Origin: Siphonodentalium dalli
Lineage: Eukaryota; Mollusca; Scaphopoda; Gadilida; Siphonodentaliidae
Assembly: GCA_032622095.1 (NCBI GenBank)
Contig: CP136062.1
Coordinates: 15,777,710 to 15,841,709 of the forward strand
Reading direction: 5' to 3'
DNA length: 64,000 nt
Positions 1 through 12,950 of the stretch are shown piece by piece (position 1 is the first letter of the stretch; the number at the start of each line of letters is the position of its first letter). Position numbers and translations under genes: made by a program. The notes under the pieces are model-generated. The model was not told where the DNA came from, ran no database searches, and saw nothing but the letters and a program-made list of their open reading frames with translations.

Positions 1-3000
1 GGCCATAACAACTTAACAATTGTTTGTTAATAAGTACCCGCATTTATTGCTATACGCGCATTTATAGCTATACGCGGGAAAAGGGTACCCGATTGCCACA
101 CAAAAATGCGCATATACTAAAGCAACAGGGCCACTGGTCATGGCCTATTCCAATACATAATACTTTACGCTATCACGATCTAACTGCAATTAGGCTGCCC
201 TTTGCCGTATAAGGCCATACAAACTTAACAAATAAACACATTTATAGCTGTATGCGGGAAAAGGGCACCCGATTCCCACACAAAATGCGCACACACTAAA
301 GCAACAGGGTCACTTATCGTGACCAATTCTGATACATAATACATTATGCTATCATGATCTAACTACAATTAGGCTGCCCTTTGTCGTATAAGGCCATACA
401 AACTTAACAATTATTAGTTAATAAGTAACCACATTTGTCGTTATATGAGGGAAAGGGCACCCGATTGCCACACACAAATGCGCACATACTAAAGCCACAG
501 GGACACTTATCATGACCTGTTCTGATACATAATACATTATGCTATCATGATTTAACTGCAAATAGGATGCCCTTTTCCGTATAAGGCCATACAAACTTAA
601 CAATTGTTTGTTAATAAGTACCCGCTTTTATAGCTATATGCGAGAAAATGGCAACCGATTGCTACACAAAAATGCGCACACACTAAAGCAACAGGGTCAC
701 TTATCGTGGCCTCTTCTGATACATAATACATTATGCTATCATGATCAAATTGCAATTAGGCTGTCCTTATCCGTATAAGGCCATACAAACTTAACAATTG
801 TTAGTTAATAAGTAACAGCATTTGTCGCTATATGAGGGAAAGGTCACCCGATTACCACACACAAATGCGCTCATACTTAAGCAACAGGGTCACTTATCAT
901 GAACTGTTCTGATACATAATACATTATGCTATCATGATTTAACTGCAAATAGGATGCCCTTTTCCGAATAAGGCCACACAAACTTAACAATTGTTTGTTA
1001 ATAAGTACCCGCATTTATAGCTATATGCGAGAAAATGGCACCCGATTGCCACACATAAATGCGCACACACTAAAGCAACAGGGCCACTGGTCATGAACTA
1101 TTCTGATACATAATACTTTACGCTATCACGATCTAACTGCAATTAGACTGCCATGTGCCGTATAAGGCCATACAAACTTAACAAAGTAACCATATTTATA
1201 GCTGCATACGGGAAAAGGTCAACCGAATTCCACACAAAAATGCGCACATGCTAAACAAACAGGGCCACTTATCATGACCTATTCTGATACATGATACATT
1301 ATGCTAGCATGATCTAACTGCAAATAGGCTGCCTATTTCCGTATAAGGCCATACAAAGTTAACAATTGTTTGTTAATAAGTAACCGCATTTATCGCTATA
1401 TTAGGGAAAGGGGGCCCGATTTTCACAAATAAATGCGCACAAAGTAAAGCACAGTGGGTACCAATCACGCATATTCCAATACATAATGTACTACACTATC
1501 ATCCTCTAACTGCAAATAGGCTGTCGTTTACCGTACAAGGCCATAACAACTTAACAATTGTTTGTTAATAAGTACCCGCATTTATAGCTATACGCGGGAA
1601 AAGGGTACACGATTGCCACACAAAAATGCGCATATACTAAAGTAACATGGCCACTGGTCATGATCTATTCCAATATATAATGCTTTACGCTATCACGATC
1701 TAACTGCAATTAGGCTGCCCTTTGCCGTATAACGCCATACAAACTTAACAAAGTAAACACATTTATAGCTGTATGCGGGAAAAGGGCAACCGATTCCCAC
1801 ACAAAAATGTGCACAACGTAAGGCCCCCTGTGTACCTATCACGACCTCTTCTAATACCTAATGCACTACTATATCGTGATTTAACAGCAAATAGGCTGTC
1901 TTTTATCGTATGAGGCGATAATAACTTTACAATTGTTTGTTAATACATAACCGCATGTATAGCTATATGCGTGAAAAGGGCACCCGATTGCCAAACAAAA
2001 ATGCGCACATACTAAAGCATCAGGGCCACAGGCCATGACCTATTCTGATATATAATACTTTACGCTATCACGATGTATCTGCAATTAGGCTGCCCTTTTC
2101 CGTATAAGGCCATACAAACTTAACAATTGTTAGTTAATAAGTAACCGCATTTATCGCTACATGAGGGAAAGGGTGCCCGATTTTCACAAATAAACGCGCA
2201 CAATGTTAAGCACCCTGGGTACCAATCACGACCTACTCCAGTACATAATGCACTACACTATCATCATCTAACTGCAAATAGGCTGTCTTTTACCGTACAA
2301 GGCCATAACAACTTAACAATTGTTCGTTAATAAGTACCCGCATTTATAGCTATACGCGCATTTATAGCTATACGCGGGAAAAGGGTACCCGATTGCCACA
2401 CAAAAATGCGCATATACTAAAGCAACAGGGCCACTGGTCATGGCCTATTCCAATACATAATACTTTACGCTATCACGATCTAACTGCAATTAGGCTGCCC
2501 TTTGCCGTATAAGGCCATACAAACTTAACAAATAAACACATTTATAGCTGTATGCGGGAAAAGGGCAACCGATTCCCACACAAAAATGTGCACAACGTAA
2601 GGCTCCCTGGGTACCTATCATGACCTCTTCTAATACCTAATGCACTACTATATCGTGATTTAACAGCAAATAGGCTGTCTTTTACCGTATGAGGCGATAA
2701 TAACTTTACAATTGTTTGTTAATACGTAACCGTGTGTATAGCTATATGCGGAAAAGGGCATTTGATTGCCACACAAAAATGCGCACATACTAAAGAAACA
2801 GGGCCACTTATCATGACATATTCTCATACATAATACATTACGCTATCACGATCTAACTGCAATTAGGCTGCCCTTTGTCGTATAAGGCCATACAAACTTA
2901 ACAAATTAACCGCATTTATCGCTATTTGAGGGAAAGGGCACCCGATTGCCACACACGAATGAGCTCATACTAAAGCAACGGGGTCACTTATCATGACCTA

Positions 3001-4433
3001 TTCTGATACATAATACATCATGCTATCATGATCTAACTGCAAATAGGCTGCCATTTTCCGTATAAGGCCACAAAAACTTAACAAAGTAACCGCATTTATC
3101 GCTAATTGAAGTAAAAAGGGCATCCGATTGCCACACACAAATGCGCACATACTAAAGCAACAGGATCACTTATCATGACCTATTCTGATACATAATACTC
3201 TATGCTATCACGATCTAACTGCAAATAGGCTGCCATTTTCCGTATAAGGCCACAAAAACTTAACAAAGTAACCACATTTATAGCTGTATGCGGGAAAAGG
3301 GCAACCGACTCCGACACAAAAATGCGCACATACTATATAAACGGGGACACTTATCATGACCGATTTTCACAAATAAATGCGCACAAAGTAATGCACCCTG
3401 CGTACCAATCACGACCTATTCCAATACATAATGTACTACACTATCATCATCTAACTGCAATAGGCTGTCTTTTATCGTACAAGGCCATAACAACTTAACA
3501 ATTGTTCGTTAATAAGTACCCGCATTGATAGCTATATGCGGGAACAGGGCACCTGATTGCCACACAAAATGAGCACATACTAAAGCAACTGGGCCACTGG
3601 TCATGACCTATTCTGATACATAATACTTTACGCTATCACGATCTAACTGCAAATAGGCTGCTTTTTCCGTATAATGCCATACAAACTTAACAAATTAACC
3701 GCATTTATCGCTAATTCCGGTAAAAAAGGGCACCCGATTGCCACACACAAATGCGCACATACTGAAGCAACAGGATCACTTATCATGACCTTTTCTGATA
3801 CATAATACATATGCTATCATGATCTAACTGCAAATAGGCTGCCCTTTTCCGTAAAAGGCCATACAAACTTAACAATTGTTTGTTAATAAGTACCCGAATT
3901 TATAGCTATATGTAGGAAAAGGGCACCCGATTGCCACACAAAAATGCGCACATACTAAAGCAACAGGGCCACTGGTCGTGACCTATTCTGATACATAATA
4001 CGTTACGCTATCAGGCGCAAACTGCAATTAGGCTGCCCTTTGTCGTATAAGGCCATACAAACTTAACAAATTAACCGCATTTATCGCTATTTGAGGGAAA
4101 GGGCACCCGATTGCCACACACAAATGAGCTCATACTAAAGCAACGGGGTCACTTATCATGACCTATTCTGATACATAATACATTATGCTATCATGATCTG
4201 ACTGCATTTAGGCTGCGCTTTGTCGTATAAGGCCATACAAACTTAACAATGTTTAGTTAATAAGTAACCGCATTTATCGCTATATGAGGGAAAGGGCACC
4301 CGATTGTCACACACAAATGCGCACATACTAAAGCAACAGGGTCACTTATCATGACCTATTCTGATACATAATACATTATGCTATCATCTTCTAACTGCAA
4401 ATAGGCTGCTCTTTTCCGTATAAGGCCATACAA
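1..4433 (+). repeat. Tandem array of about 195-bp units (forward arm of palindrome)
   Basis: About 22 diverged copies run head to tail, marked by the recurring ggccatacaaacttaac (for example near 213, 392, 583 and 779). Spacing is 179-212 bp. Each unit also carries attgccacacaaaaatgcgc and tatcatgacctattctgat. Copies differ by many substitutions and small deletions, so the array is old. The array runs off the left edge, so its true start is not seen. Short ORFs in it have no recognisable product. The same units occur in reverse at 6121-7511. Confidence 0.93.
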
Positions 4434-4743
4434 GCATTTCATATATGGATATTTGAATTATTCGTGACTTCCATACATCGAAAGCTAAGTAAAACAACGG
4501 AAGCGGACATTGTTGATCCAATATGATCGTGAGTTAATGACAGGGCATATATAATGAATTCGGATGTAACAGCCCCCACACAGTGACATATAGCAAATTA
4601 CTGTCAGTATAGCACAAACATGGACACACTGTCAGAAAAATGATGCAAAGGTTACTGAATATTTTATTCAAAGTAACATTACATATACAAACGCGTCAGG
4701 AAACTGATATACATTTCGATGCAACGCAGAAACAAAAAAAGAA
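4434..4743 (+). repeat. Inner inverted repeat, left copy
   Basis: About 310 bp reading catttcatatatggatat to gcaacgcagaaacaaaaaaa. Its reverse complement is at 5807-6120 with only scattered mismatches and small indels. It is continuous with the tandem array on its outer side, so the inverted symmetry runs without a break from this repeat into the flanking arrays. Confidence 0.93.
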
Positions 4744-5806
4744 TGTACTGAAATCAACATGAATAATTTCCATAGCCTGTATAACTCAAGACAAATCAGA
4801 CTATAACCACCCCCTTATTTTCGTACGGGTGTTTTGTAGTCGTACGTCGGATTTCAATTGCATATGACTAAATCCCGTTTAATGCGAAATCAAGCAATTC
4901 AGTCATTTTACTGCATATTCGTAACAATCTTTTGCTTTACAAAATCAAGTAAATACATAGATATTAAAGGTATTCAATCTGATCAGATGGTTCCCATATC
5001 ATCACGTTAAAAAAAGACAACATTTCTTCGAAATACGCTTTCGTTATCAGAATCGATTAAATACAGCAGAATATTGCTATCCACTGTCAACTTTGGTTTT
5101 CCAAAACGTGTTATAGATCAACATGTTGTTCTACAAAATATGGCCCTATTGTCACTTGATTATCACGAAAGTTGGCCATATTACCACCTGAGTTTTCAGT
5201 TATCCATCTTTATTAGCAAATTTGTCCGAGACGGTCGCTTTGACATGTTTTGCAGCCCAGAAATAAGTACACATCTCAATTTATCTAAATTGTTGTACAT
5301 TCTCCATTTGAACTGGATCATGGGTACCATGTGTTTGGTAAAGTCAGATACCAAGGAGTAGGGGTGTTAGTCTCACAAATACAAGGTGACACAATGAGGG
5401 CAGTATCATCCACATGCATTCAGTATTCAGTTAGAAAGTAATCTGGGTTGTATAAAAACGGTGCTGTGGCTATGCTTGGTCCGCTGTGTTTCACAATACT
5501 AATGGATTAATCTTGTATGTCGTGGCCACCCATATGTTCCCGAACAATATATAGACGTACGTCTTTCAAGTAAGAACATGTTGATCCATTGGTATGAAGA
5601 CTGCGATCAATTGTTTGAGAGCTATTTAAACATAACGATACACTCATCTATTGAATGCATCGAATTACAACCGACCAAATGACTTGCAAATGAACTGACT
5701 AAGTGTGGGTGTTTTCGTGCTCTCTATGGTACTTGTACCAAGTTTCCGACAATTGATGTTTATTGCCCATCTTAATCAGTATACTTACACACCTTTTATA
5801 TATGGT
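4744..5806. other. Core of the palindrome, no recognised gene
   Basis: About 1.06 kb of sequence without visible repeats between the two inverted arms. The longest reading frame is 5074-5361 (+), 95 residues, starting MLSTVNFGFPKR. I recognise no domain or transposase signature in it. It could be chance, a decayed exon or an uncharacterised small protein. Nothing in the neighbourhood helps to choose. Confidence 0.5.
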
Positions 5807-6120
5807 TTTCTTTTTTTTGTTTCTGCGTTGCATCGAAATGTATATCAGTTTCCTGACGCGTTTGTATATGTAATGTTACTTTGAATAAAATATCCAGTAA
5901 CCTTTGCATCATTTTGTGACAGTGTGTCCATGGCTGTGCTATACTGACAATAAATTGCTATATGTCACTGAGCGGGGGCTGTTACATCTGAATTCATTCT
6001 ATATGCCCTGTCATTAACTCGCGGTCATATTGGATCAACAATGTCCGCTTCCGTTGTTTTACTTAGCTTTCGATGTATGGAAGTCACGAATAATTCAAAA
6101 TCTCTATATATGAAATGTTT
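5807..6120 (-). repeat. Inner inverted repeat, right copy
   Basis: Reverse complement of 4434-4743, from the T-tract followed by gtttctgcgttgcatcg to tatatatgaaatg. It is followed immediately by the 195-bp array in reverse orientation. Confidence 0.93.
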
Positions 6121-7511
6121 GTATGGCCTTATACGGAAAATAGCAGCTTATTTGCAGTTAGATCATGATAGCATAATGTATTATGTATCAGAATAGGTCA
6201 TGATACGTGACCCTGTTGCTTTAGTATGTGCGCATTTGTGTGTGGCAATCGGGTGCCATTTCCCTCATATAGCGATAAATGCGGTTACTTATTAACTAAC
6301 AATTGCTAAGTTTGTATGGCCTTATACGATAAATGGCAGCCTAATTGCAGTCAGATCATGATAGCATAATGTATTATGTATCAGAATAGGTCATGATAGG
6401 TGACCCTGTTGCTTTAGTATGTGCGCATTTTTGTGTGGCAATCGGGTGCCTTTTCCCGCAATTGGCGATAAATGCGGTTGGTTACTTTATTAAGTTTGTA
6501 TTGCCTTATACGACAAAGGGCAGCCTAATTGCAGTTTGTGCGTGATAGCGTAAAGTATTATGTATGAGAATATGTCATGGAAAGTGGCCCTGTTTCTTTA
6601 GTATTTGCGCATTTTTGTATGGCAATCAAATGCCCTTTTCCCGCATATAGCTATGAAAATCGGGACCCCTTTCCCTAATATAGCGATAAATGCGGTTACT
6701 TATTAACAAACAATTGTTAAGTTTGTATGGCCTTATACGGAAATAGGCAGCCTATTTGCAGTTAGATCATGCTAGCATAATGTATTATGTATCAGAATAG
6801 GTCATGATAAGTGGCCCTGTTTGTTTAGCATGTGCGCATTTTTGTGGAAATCGGTTGACCTTTTCCCGCATGCAGCTATAAATATGGTTACTTTGTTAAG
6901 TTTGTATGGCCTTATACGGCAAAGGGCAGTCTAATTGCAGTTAGATCGTGACAGCGTAAAGTATTATGTATCAGAATAGGTCATGACCAGTGGCCCTGTT
7001 GCTATAGTATGTGCGCATTTATGTGTGGCAATCGTGTGCCATTTTCTCGCATATAGCTATAAATGCGGGTACTTATTAACAAAAAATTGTTAAGTTTGTA
7101 TGGCCTTATACGGAAAAGGGCATCCTATTTGCAGTTAAATCATGATAGCATAATGTAGTATGTATCAGAACATGTCATGATAAGTGACCCTGTTGCTTTA
7201 GTATGAGCGCATTTGTGTGTGGTAATCGGGTGACATTTTCCTCATATAGCGACAAATGCGGTTACTTATTAACTATCAATTGTTAAGTTTGTATGGCCTT
7301 ATACGGCTAAGGGCAGCCTAATTGCAGTTTGATGATGATATCATAATGTATTATGTATCAGAAGAGGTCACGATAAGTGATCCTGTTGCTTTAGTGTGTG
7401 CGCATTTTTGTGTAGCAATCGGGTGCCATTTTCTCGCATATAGCTATAAAAGCGGGTACTTATTAACAAACAATTGTTAAGTTTGTATGGCCTTATACGG
7501 AAAAGGGCATC
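6121..7511 (-). repeat. Tandem array of about 195-bp units (reverse arm of palindrome)
   Basis: About seven units of the array seen at 1-4433, here reverse-complemented: gtatggccttatacgg begins each unit and gcgataaatgcggttac ends it. The array stops sharply within a unit at ggcatca, where the unrelated 175-bp satellite begins. The arm is much shorter than the left one, as expected if copy number in tandem arms changes freely. Confidence 0.92.
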
Positions 7512-10500
7512 ATATATACTACATTGACCGTTGTGTAATAAAAGTACCACACGCAGTTCGAAATATTGGTTATATGGGTCATCCCGAACATGTGAATATC
7601 GTGATATGTCAAAATATGATAGTTATAGTCATTTGAACCAATTATACAGTGCGGATACGCCCTTAATTGACAAATTAATGGGTTGAAGTTTGACTACATT
7701 GACCGTTGTGTAATAAAAGTACCACACGCAGTTCGAAATAGTGGTTATATGGGTCAACCCGAACTTGTGAATATCGTGATAGGTCGAAATATGATAGTAA
7801 TAGTCATTTGTGCCAATTATACAGTGCGGATACGCTCTTAATTGACAAACTCATGGGTTGAGGGTGGACTACATTGACAGTGGTGTAATAAAAGTACCAC
7901 ACGCAGTTAGAAATAGTGGTTGTATGGTCATCCCGAACTTGTGAATATCGTGATATGTCAAAATATTAATGTTATAGTCATTTGAACCAATTTCACAGTG
8001 CGGATACGCCCTTAATTGACAAATATATGGATTAAAGTTGGACTACATTCACCTTTGTGTAATAAAAGGACCACACGCAGTTTGAAATATTGGTTATATG
8101 GGTCATCCCAAACATGTGAATATCGTGATAGGTCAAAATATTATGGTAATAGTCATTTGTGCCAATTATACAGTGCGGATACGCCCATAATTGACAAATT
8201 CATGGGTTGAAGTTTGACTACATTGACCGTTGTGTAATAAAAGTACCACACGCAGTTCGAAATATTGGTTATATGGGTCAACCCGAACTTGTGAATATCG
8301 TGATATGTCGAAATATGATAGTTATAGTCATTTGAACCAATTATACAGTGCGGATACGCCTTTAATTGACAAATTCATGGGTTGAAGTTTGACTACATTG
8401 ACCGTTGTGTAATAAAAGTACCACAGACAGTTCGAAATAGTGGTTATATGGGTCAACCCGAACTTGTGAATATCGTGATAGGTCGAAATATGATAGTTAT
8501 AGTCATTTGAACCAATTATACAGTGCGGATACGCCCTTAATTGACAACTTCATGGGTTGAAGTTTGACTACATTGACCGTTGTGTAATAAAAGTACCACA
8601 GGCAGTTCGAAATAGTGGTTATATGGGTCAACCCGAACTTGTGAATATCGTGATAGGTCGAAATATGATAGTTATAGTCATTTGAACCAATTATACAGTG
8701 CGGATACGCCCTTAATTGACAAATTCATAGGTTGAAGTTTGACTACATTGACCGTTGTGTAATAAAAGTACCACACGCAGTTCGAAATAGTGGTTATATG
8801 GGTCAACCCGAACTTGTGAATATCGTGATAGGTCGAAATATGATAGTAATAGTCATTTGTGCCAATTATACAGTGCGGATACGCTCTTAATTGACAAACT
8901 CATGGGTTGAAGGTGGACTACATTGACAGTGGTGTAATAAAAGTACCACACGCAGTTCGAAATAGTGGTTGTATGGTCATCCCGAACTTGTGAATATCGT
9001 GATATGTCAAAATATTAATGTTATAGTCATTTGAACCAATTTCACAGTGCGGATACGCCCTTAATTGACAAATATATGGATTGAAGTTGGACTATATTCA
9101 CCGTTGTGTAATAAAAGGACCACACGCAGTTTGAAATATTGGTTATATGGGTCATCCCAAACATGTGAATATCGTGATAGGTCAAAATATTATGGTAATA
9201 GTCATTTGTGCCAATTATACAGTGCGGATACGCCCTTAATTGACAAATTCATGGGTTGAAGTTTGACTACATTGACCGTTGTGTAATAAAAGTACCACAC
9301 GCAGTTCGAAATAGTGGTTATATGGGTCAACCCGAACTTGTGAATATCGTGATAGGTCGAAATATGATAGTTATAGTCATTTGAACCAATTATACAGTGC
9401 GGATACGCCCTTAATTGACAAATTCATGGGTTGAAGTTTGACTACATTGACCGTTGTGTAATAAAAGTACCACAGGCAGTTCGAAATATTGGTTATATGG
9501 GTCATCCCGAACATGTGAATATCGTGATAGGTCAAAATATGATAGTTATAGCCATTTGAACCAATTACACAGTGCGGATACGCCCTTAATTGACAAATTC
9601 ATGGGTTGAAGTTTGACTACATTGACCGTTGTGTAATAAAAGTACCACACGCAGTTCGAAATATTGGTTGTATGGGTCAACCCGAACTTGTGAATATCGT
9701 GATAGGTCGAAATATGATAGTAATAGTCATTTGTGCCAATTATACAGTGCGGATACGCTCTTAATTGACAAACTCATGGGTTGAAGGTGGACTACATTGA
9801 CAGTGGTGTAATAAAAGTACCACACGCAGTTCGAAGTAGTGGTTGTGTGGTCATCCCGAACTTGTGAATATCGTGATAGGTCAAAATATGATAGTTATAG
9901 TCATTTGAACCAATTATACAGTGCGGATACGCCCTTAATTGACAAATTCATGGGTTGAAGTTTGACTAAATTGACCGTTGTGTAATAAAAGTACCACACG
10001 CAGTTCGAAATGTTGGTTATATGGGTCAACCCGAACTTGTGAATATCGTGATAGGTCGAAATATGATAGTAATAGTCATTTGAACCAATTATACAGTGCG
10101 GATACGCCCTTAATTGACAAATTCATGGGTTGAAGTTTGACTACATTGACCGTTGTGTAATAAAAGTACCACACGCAGTTCGAAATATAGGTTATATGGG
10201 TCAATCCGAACTTGTGAATATCGTGATAGGTCGAAATATGATAGTAATAGTCATTTGTGCCTATTATACAGTGCGGATACGCCCTTAATTGACAAACTCA
10301 TGGATTGAAGGTGGACTACATTGACAGTGGTGTAATAAAAGTACCACACGCAGTTCGAAATAGTGGTTGTATGGTCATCCCGAACTTGTGAATATCGTGA
10401 TATGTCAAAATATTAATGTTATAGTCATTTGAACCAATTTCACAGTGCGGATACGCCCTTAATTGACAAATATATGGATTGAAGTTGGACTACATTCACC

Positions 10501-11432
10501 GTTGTGTAATAAAAGGACCACACGCAGTTTGAAATATTGGTTATATGGGTCATCCCAAACATGTGAATATCGTGATAGGTCAAAATATTATGGTAATAGT
10601 CATTTGTGCCAATTATACAGTGCGGATACGCCCTTAATTGACAAATTCATGGGTTGAAGTTTGACTACATTGACCGTTGTGTAATAAAAGTACCACACGC
10701 AGTTCGAAATATTGGTTATATGGGTCAACCCGAACTTGTGAATATCGTTATATGTCGAAATATGATAGTTATAGTCATTTGAACCAATTATACAGTGCGG
10801 ATACGCCCTTAATTGACAAATTCATGGGTTGAAGTTTGACTACATTGACCGTTGTGTAATAAAAGTACCACACGCAATTCGAAATAGTGGTTATATGGGT
10901 CAACCCGAACTTGTGAATATCGTGGTAGGTCGAAATATGATAGTAATAGTCATTTGTGCCAGTTATACAGTGCGGATACGCCCTTAATTGACAAACTCAT
11001 GGGTCGAAGTTTGACTACATTGACAGTGGTGTAATAAAAGTACCACACGCAGTTCGAAATAGTGGTTGTATGGTCATCCCGAACTTGTGAATATCGTGAT
11101 ATGTAAAAATATTAATGTTATAGTCATTTGAACCAATTTCACGGTGCGGATACGCCCTTAATTGACAAATATATGGATCGAAGTTGGACTACATTCACCG
11201 TTGTGTAATAAAAGGACCACACGCAGTTCGAAATATTGGTTATATGGGACATCCCGAACTTGTGAATATCGTGATAGGTCAAAATATTATGGTTATAGTC
11301 ATTTGTGCCCATTCTACAGTGCGGATATGCCCTTAATTGACAAATTCATGGGTTGAAGATTGACTACATTGACCGTTGTGTAATAAAAGGACCACACGCA
11401 GTTCGAAATATTGGTTATATGGGTCATCCCGA
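7512..11432 (+). repeat. 175-bp satellite array, about 22 copies
   Basis: Unit starts actacattgaccgttgtg (7518, 7693, 7868, 8042, 8217 and so on), so the period is 174-175 bp. Each unit includes ccacacgcagttcgaaat, tgaatatcgtgat and cagtgcggatacgcc. Units are highly similar. A variant unit that opens a 64-residue frame starts at 8016, 9065, 10463 and 11162, at distances of 6, 8 and 4 monomers, which shows higher-order structure. The unit length is in the range of many animal satellites. I see no CENP-B box. The frames are a by-product of near-identical monomers. Confidence 0.95.
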
Positions 11433-11470
11433 ACATTCGCGCCACACATAGTTGTCTATCTCTATATATA
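11433..11470. other. Short junction between satellite and first Helitron-like element
   Basis: The last satellite unit breaks off at cccgaacat. About 38 bp follow, ending in tctctatatata, the TA-rich flank of the next element. Confidence 0.6.
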
Positions 11471-12210
11471 TCTATTATATATTTTGAAAGATCTGTGTGT
11501 GTGTGAGTTTATGTGTAAGTTTGTGTGTTTGAAATCGATAGACTCGAAAACGACTAAGCCAATTTCAATGAAATTTGGTATTTTAGGGTATTTTCGGCCG
11601 GAGACGAACATAGGCATATTTATTTGTCCGTGCGAGGTCAACTTTTCACGTGCGGAGGTCAAATCTATTTTTACGCCGTTTTGCGCTAATATATTTCAGT
11701 TCGGTGCTCACAAATCGATTCGATATAGCCCGAATAATAAATTGCCAGTCATATAATTTGCACGGTTAGAATCTGTGTGGCTTCATCTTTCCAACGATAT
11801 ATAATATGTATGTATCCGTTTTAGTTATCTGCCTCAATTATTAGGGAGAAGTGGTGCGATCTTTTATCAGGATAAAATCAATGCGTAACTTCTATGACGT
11901 CGTCAGAGGTCATACAGTTAGATCACGTTAACTCTCACCCTGCCGATGCATTTGACTGTGTCGCGTTAACTCATCACCGGCCGAGGTATCCGCAAATGAC
12001 ATTGGGCTATATATCTCGGAAACGGGTGTAGCTATCGACTTAAAATTTGGTATGTGAATGTATCTTGCCCCGGATACGAATTTTATCGGGTCGCCGAGCA
12101 CGTGCGACACCAGCTTCGCGCATGCGCAGACCAGATCTAGGAAACGGGTGGAGCAATCGACTTGAAATTTGGTTTTTGAATAGCCCGGACGAAGTCGGGT
12201 CGCCTTCTAG
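11471..12210 (+). mobile_element. Non-autonomous Helitron-like element, A/E chimera, copy 1
   Basis: Starts TCTATTATATATTTTGAAAG after an A and ends with a hairpin (cccggac gaa gtcggg) followed by tcgccttCTAG. The 5' part is family A: a TG-rich tract, then aatcgatagactcgaaaacg. The 3' part is one 122-bp E unit with gcgcatgcgcag. TC/CTAG ends with a 3' hairpin are the established signature of Helitrons. No Rep/helicase is encoded. About 740 bp, and the next 740 bp is a near-identical copy joined without a spacer. ORFs in it (for example 11376-11756) are not conserved between copies. Confidence 0.75.
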
Positions 12211-12950
12211 TCTATTATATATTTTGAAAGATCTGTGTATGTGTTTGTGTGTGTGTTTGTGTGTGTGTTTGAAATCGATGGACTCAAAAACGGCTAAGCC
12301 AATTTCGATGAAATTTGGTAATTTAGGGTATTTTCGGCCGGAGACGAACATAGGCATATTTATTTGTCCGTGCGAGGTCAACTTTTCACGTGCGGAGGTC
12401 AAATCTATTTTTACGCCGTTTTGCGCTAATATATTTCAGTTCGGTGCTCACAAATCGATACGATATAGCGCGAATAATAAATTGCCAGTCATATAATTTG
12501 CACGGTTAGAATCTGTGTGGCTTCATCTTTCCAACGATATATAATATGTATGTATCCGTTTTAGTTATCTGCCTCAATTATTAGGTACAAGTGGTACGAT
12601 CTTTTATCAGGATAAAATCAATGCGTAACTTCTATGACGTCGTCAGAGGTCATAAAGTTAGATTACGTTAACTCTCACCCTGCCGATGCATTTGACTGTG
12701 TCGCGTTAACTCATCACCGGCCGAGGTATCCGCAAATGACATTGGGCTATATATCTCGGAAACGGGTGTAGCTATCGACTTGAAATTTGGTATGTGAATG
12801 TATCTTGCCCCGGATACGAATTTTATCGGGTCGCCGAGCACGTGCGACACCAGCTTCGCGCATGCGCAGACCAGATATAGGAAACGGGTGGAGCAATCGA
12901 CTTGAAATTTGGTTTTTGAATAGCCCGGACGAAGTCGGGTCACCTTCTAG
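12211..12950 (+). mobile_element. Non-autonomous Helitron-like element, A/E chimera, copy 2
   Basis: Directly abuts copy 1 (CTAG then TCTATT) and matches it over its whole 740 bp with few differences, so it arose by a recent tandem event. It ends gtcgggtcaccttCTAG at 12950, where a third element begins at once. The 149-residue frame at 12047-12496 runs across the junction between copies 1 and 2 and cannot be a native gene. Confidence 0.77.

Noticed and set aside
8016-11356. Four near-identical 64-residue frames
   Set aside because: They recur at multiples of the 175-bp satellite period and read across monomer boundaries. No domain.
7518-11432. CENP-B-box-like word in the 175-bp satellite (ttcgaaatattgg)
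   Set aside because: The conserved CGGG end is missing in all units inspected.
12047-12496. 149-residue frame
   Set aside because: It spans the junction of two abutting Helitron-like elements and is not kept in other copies.
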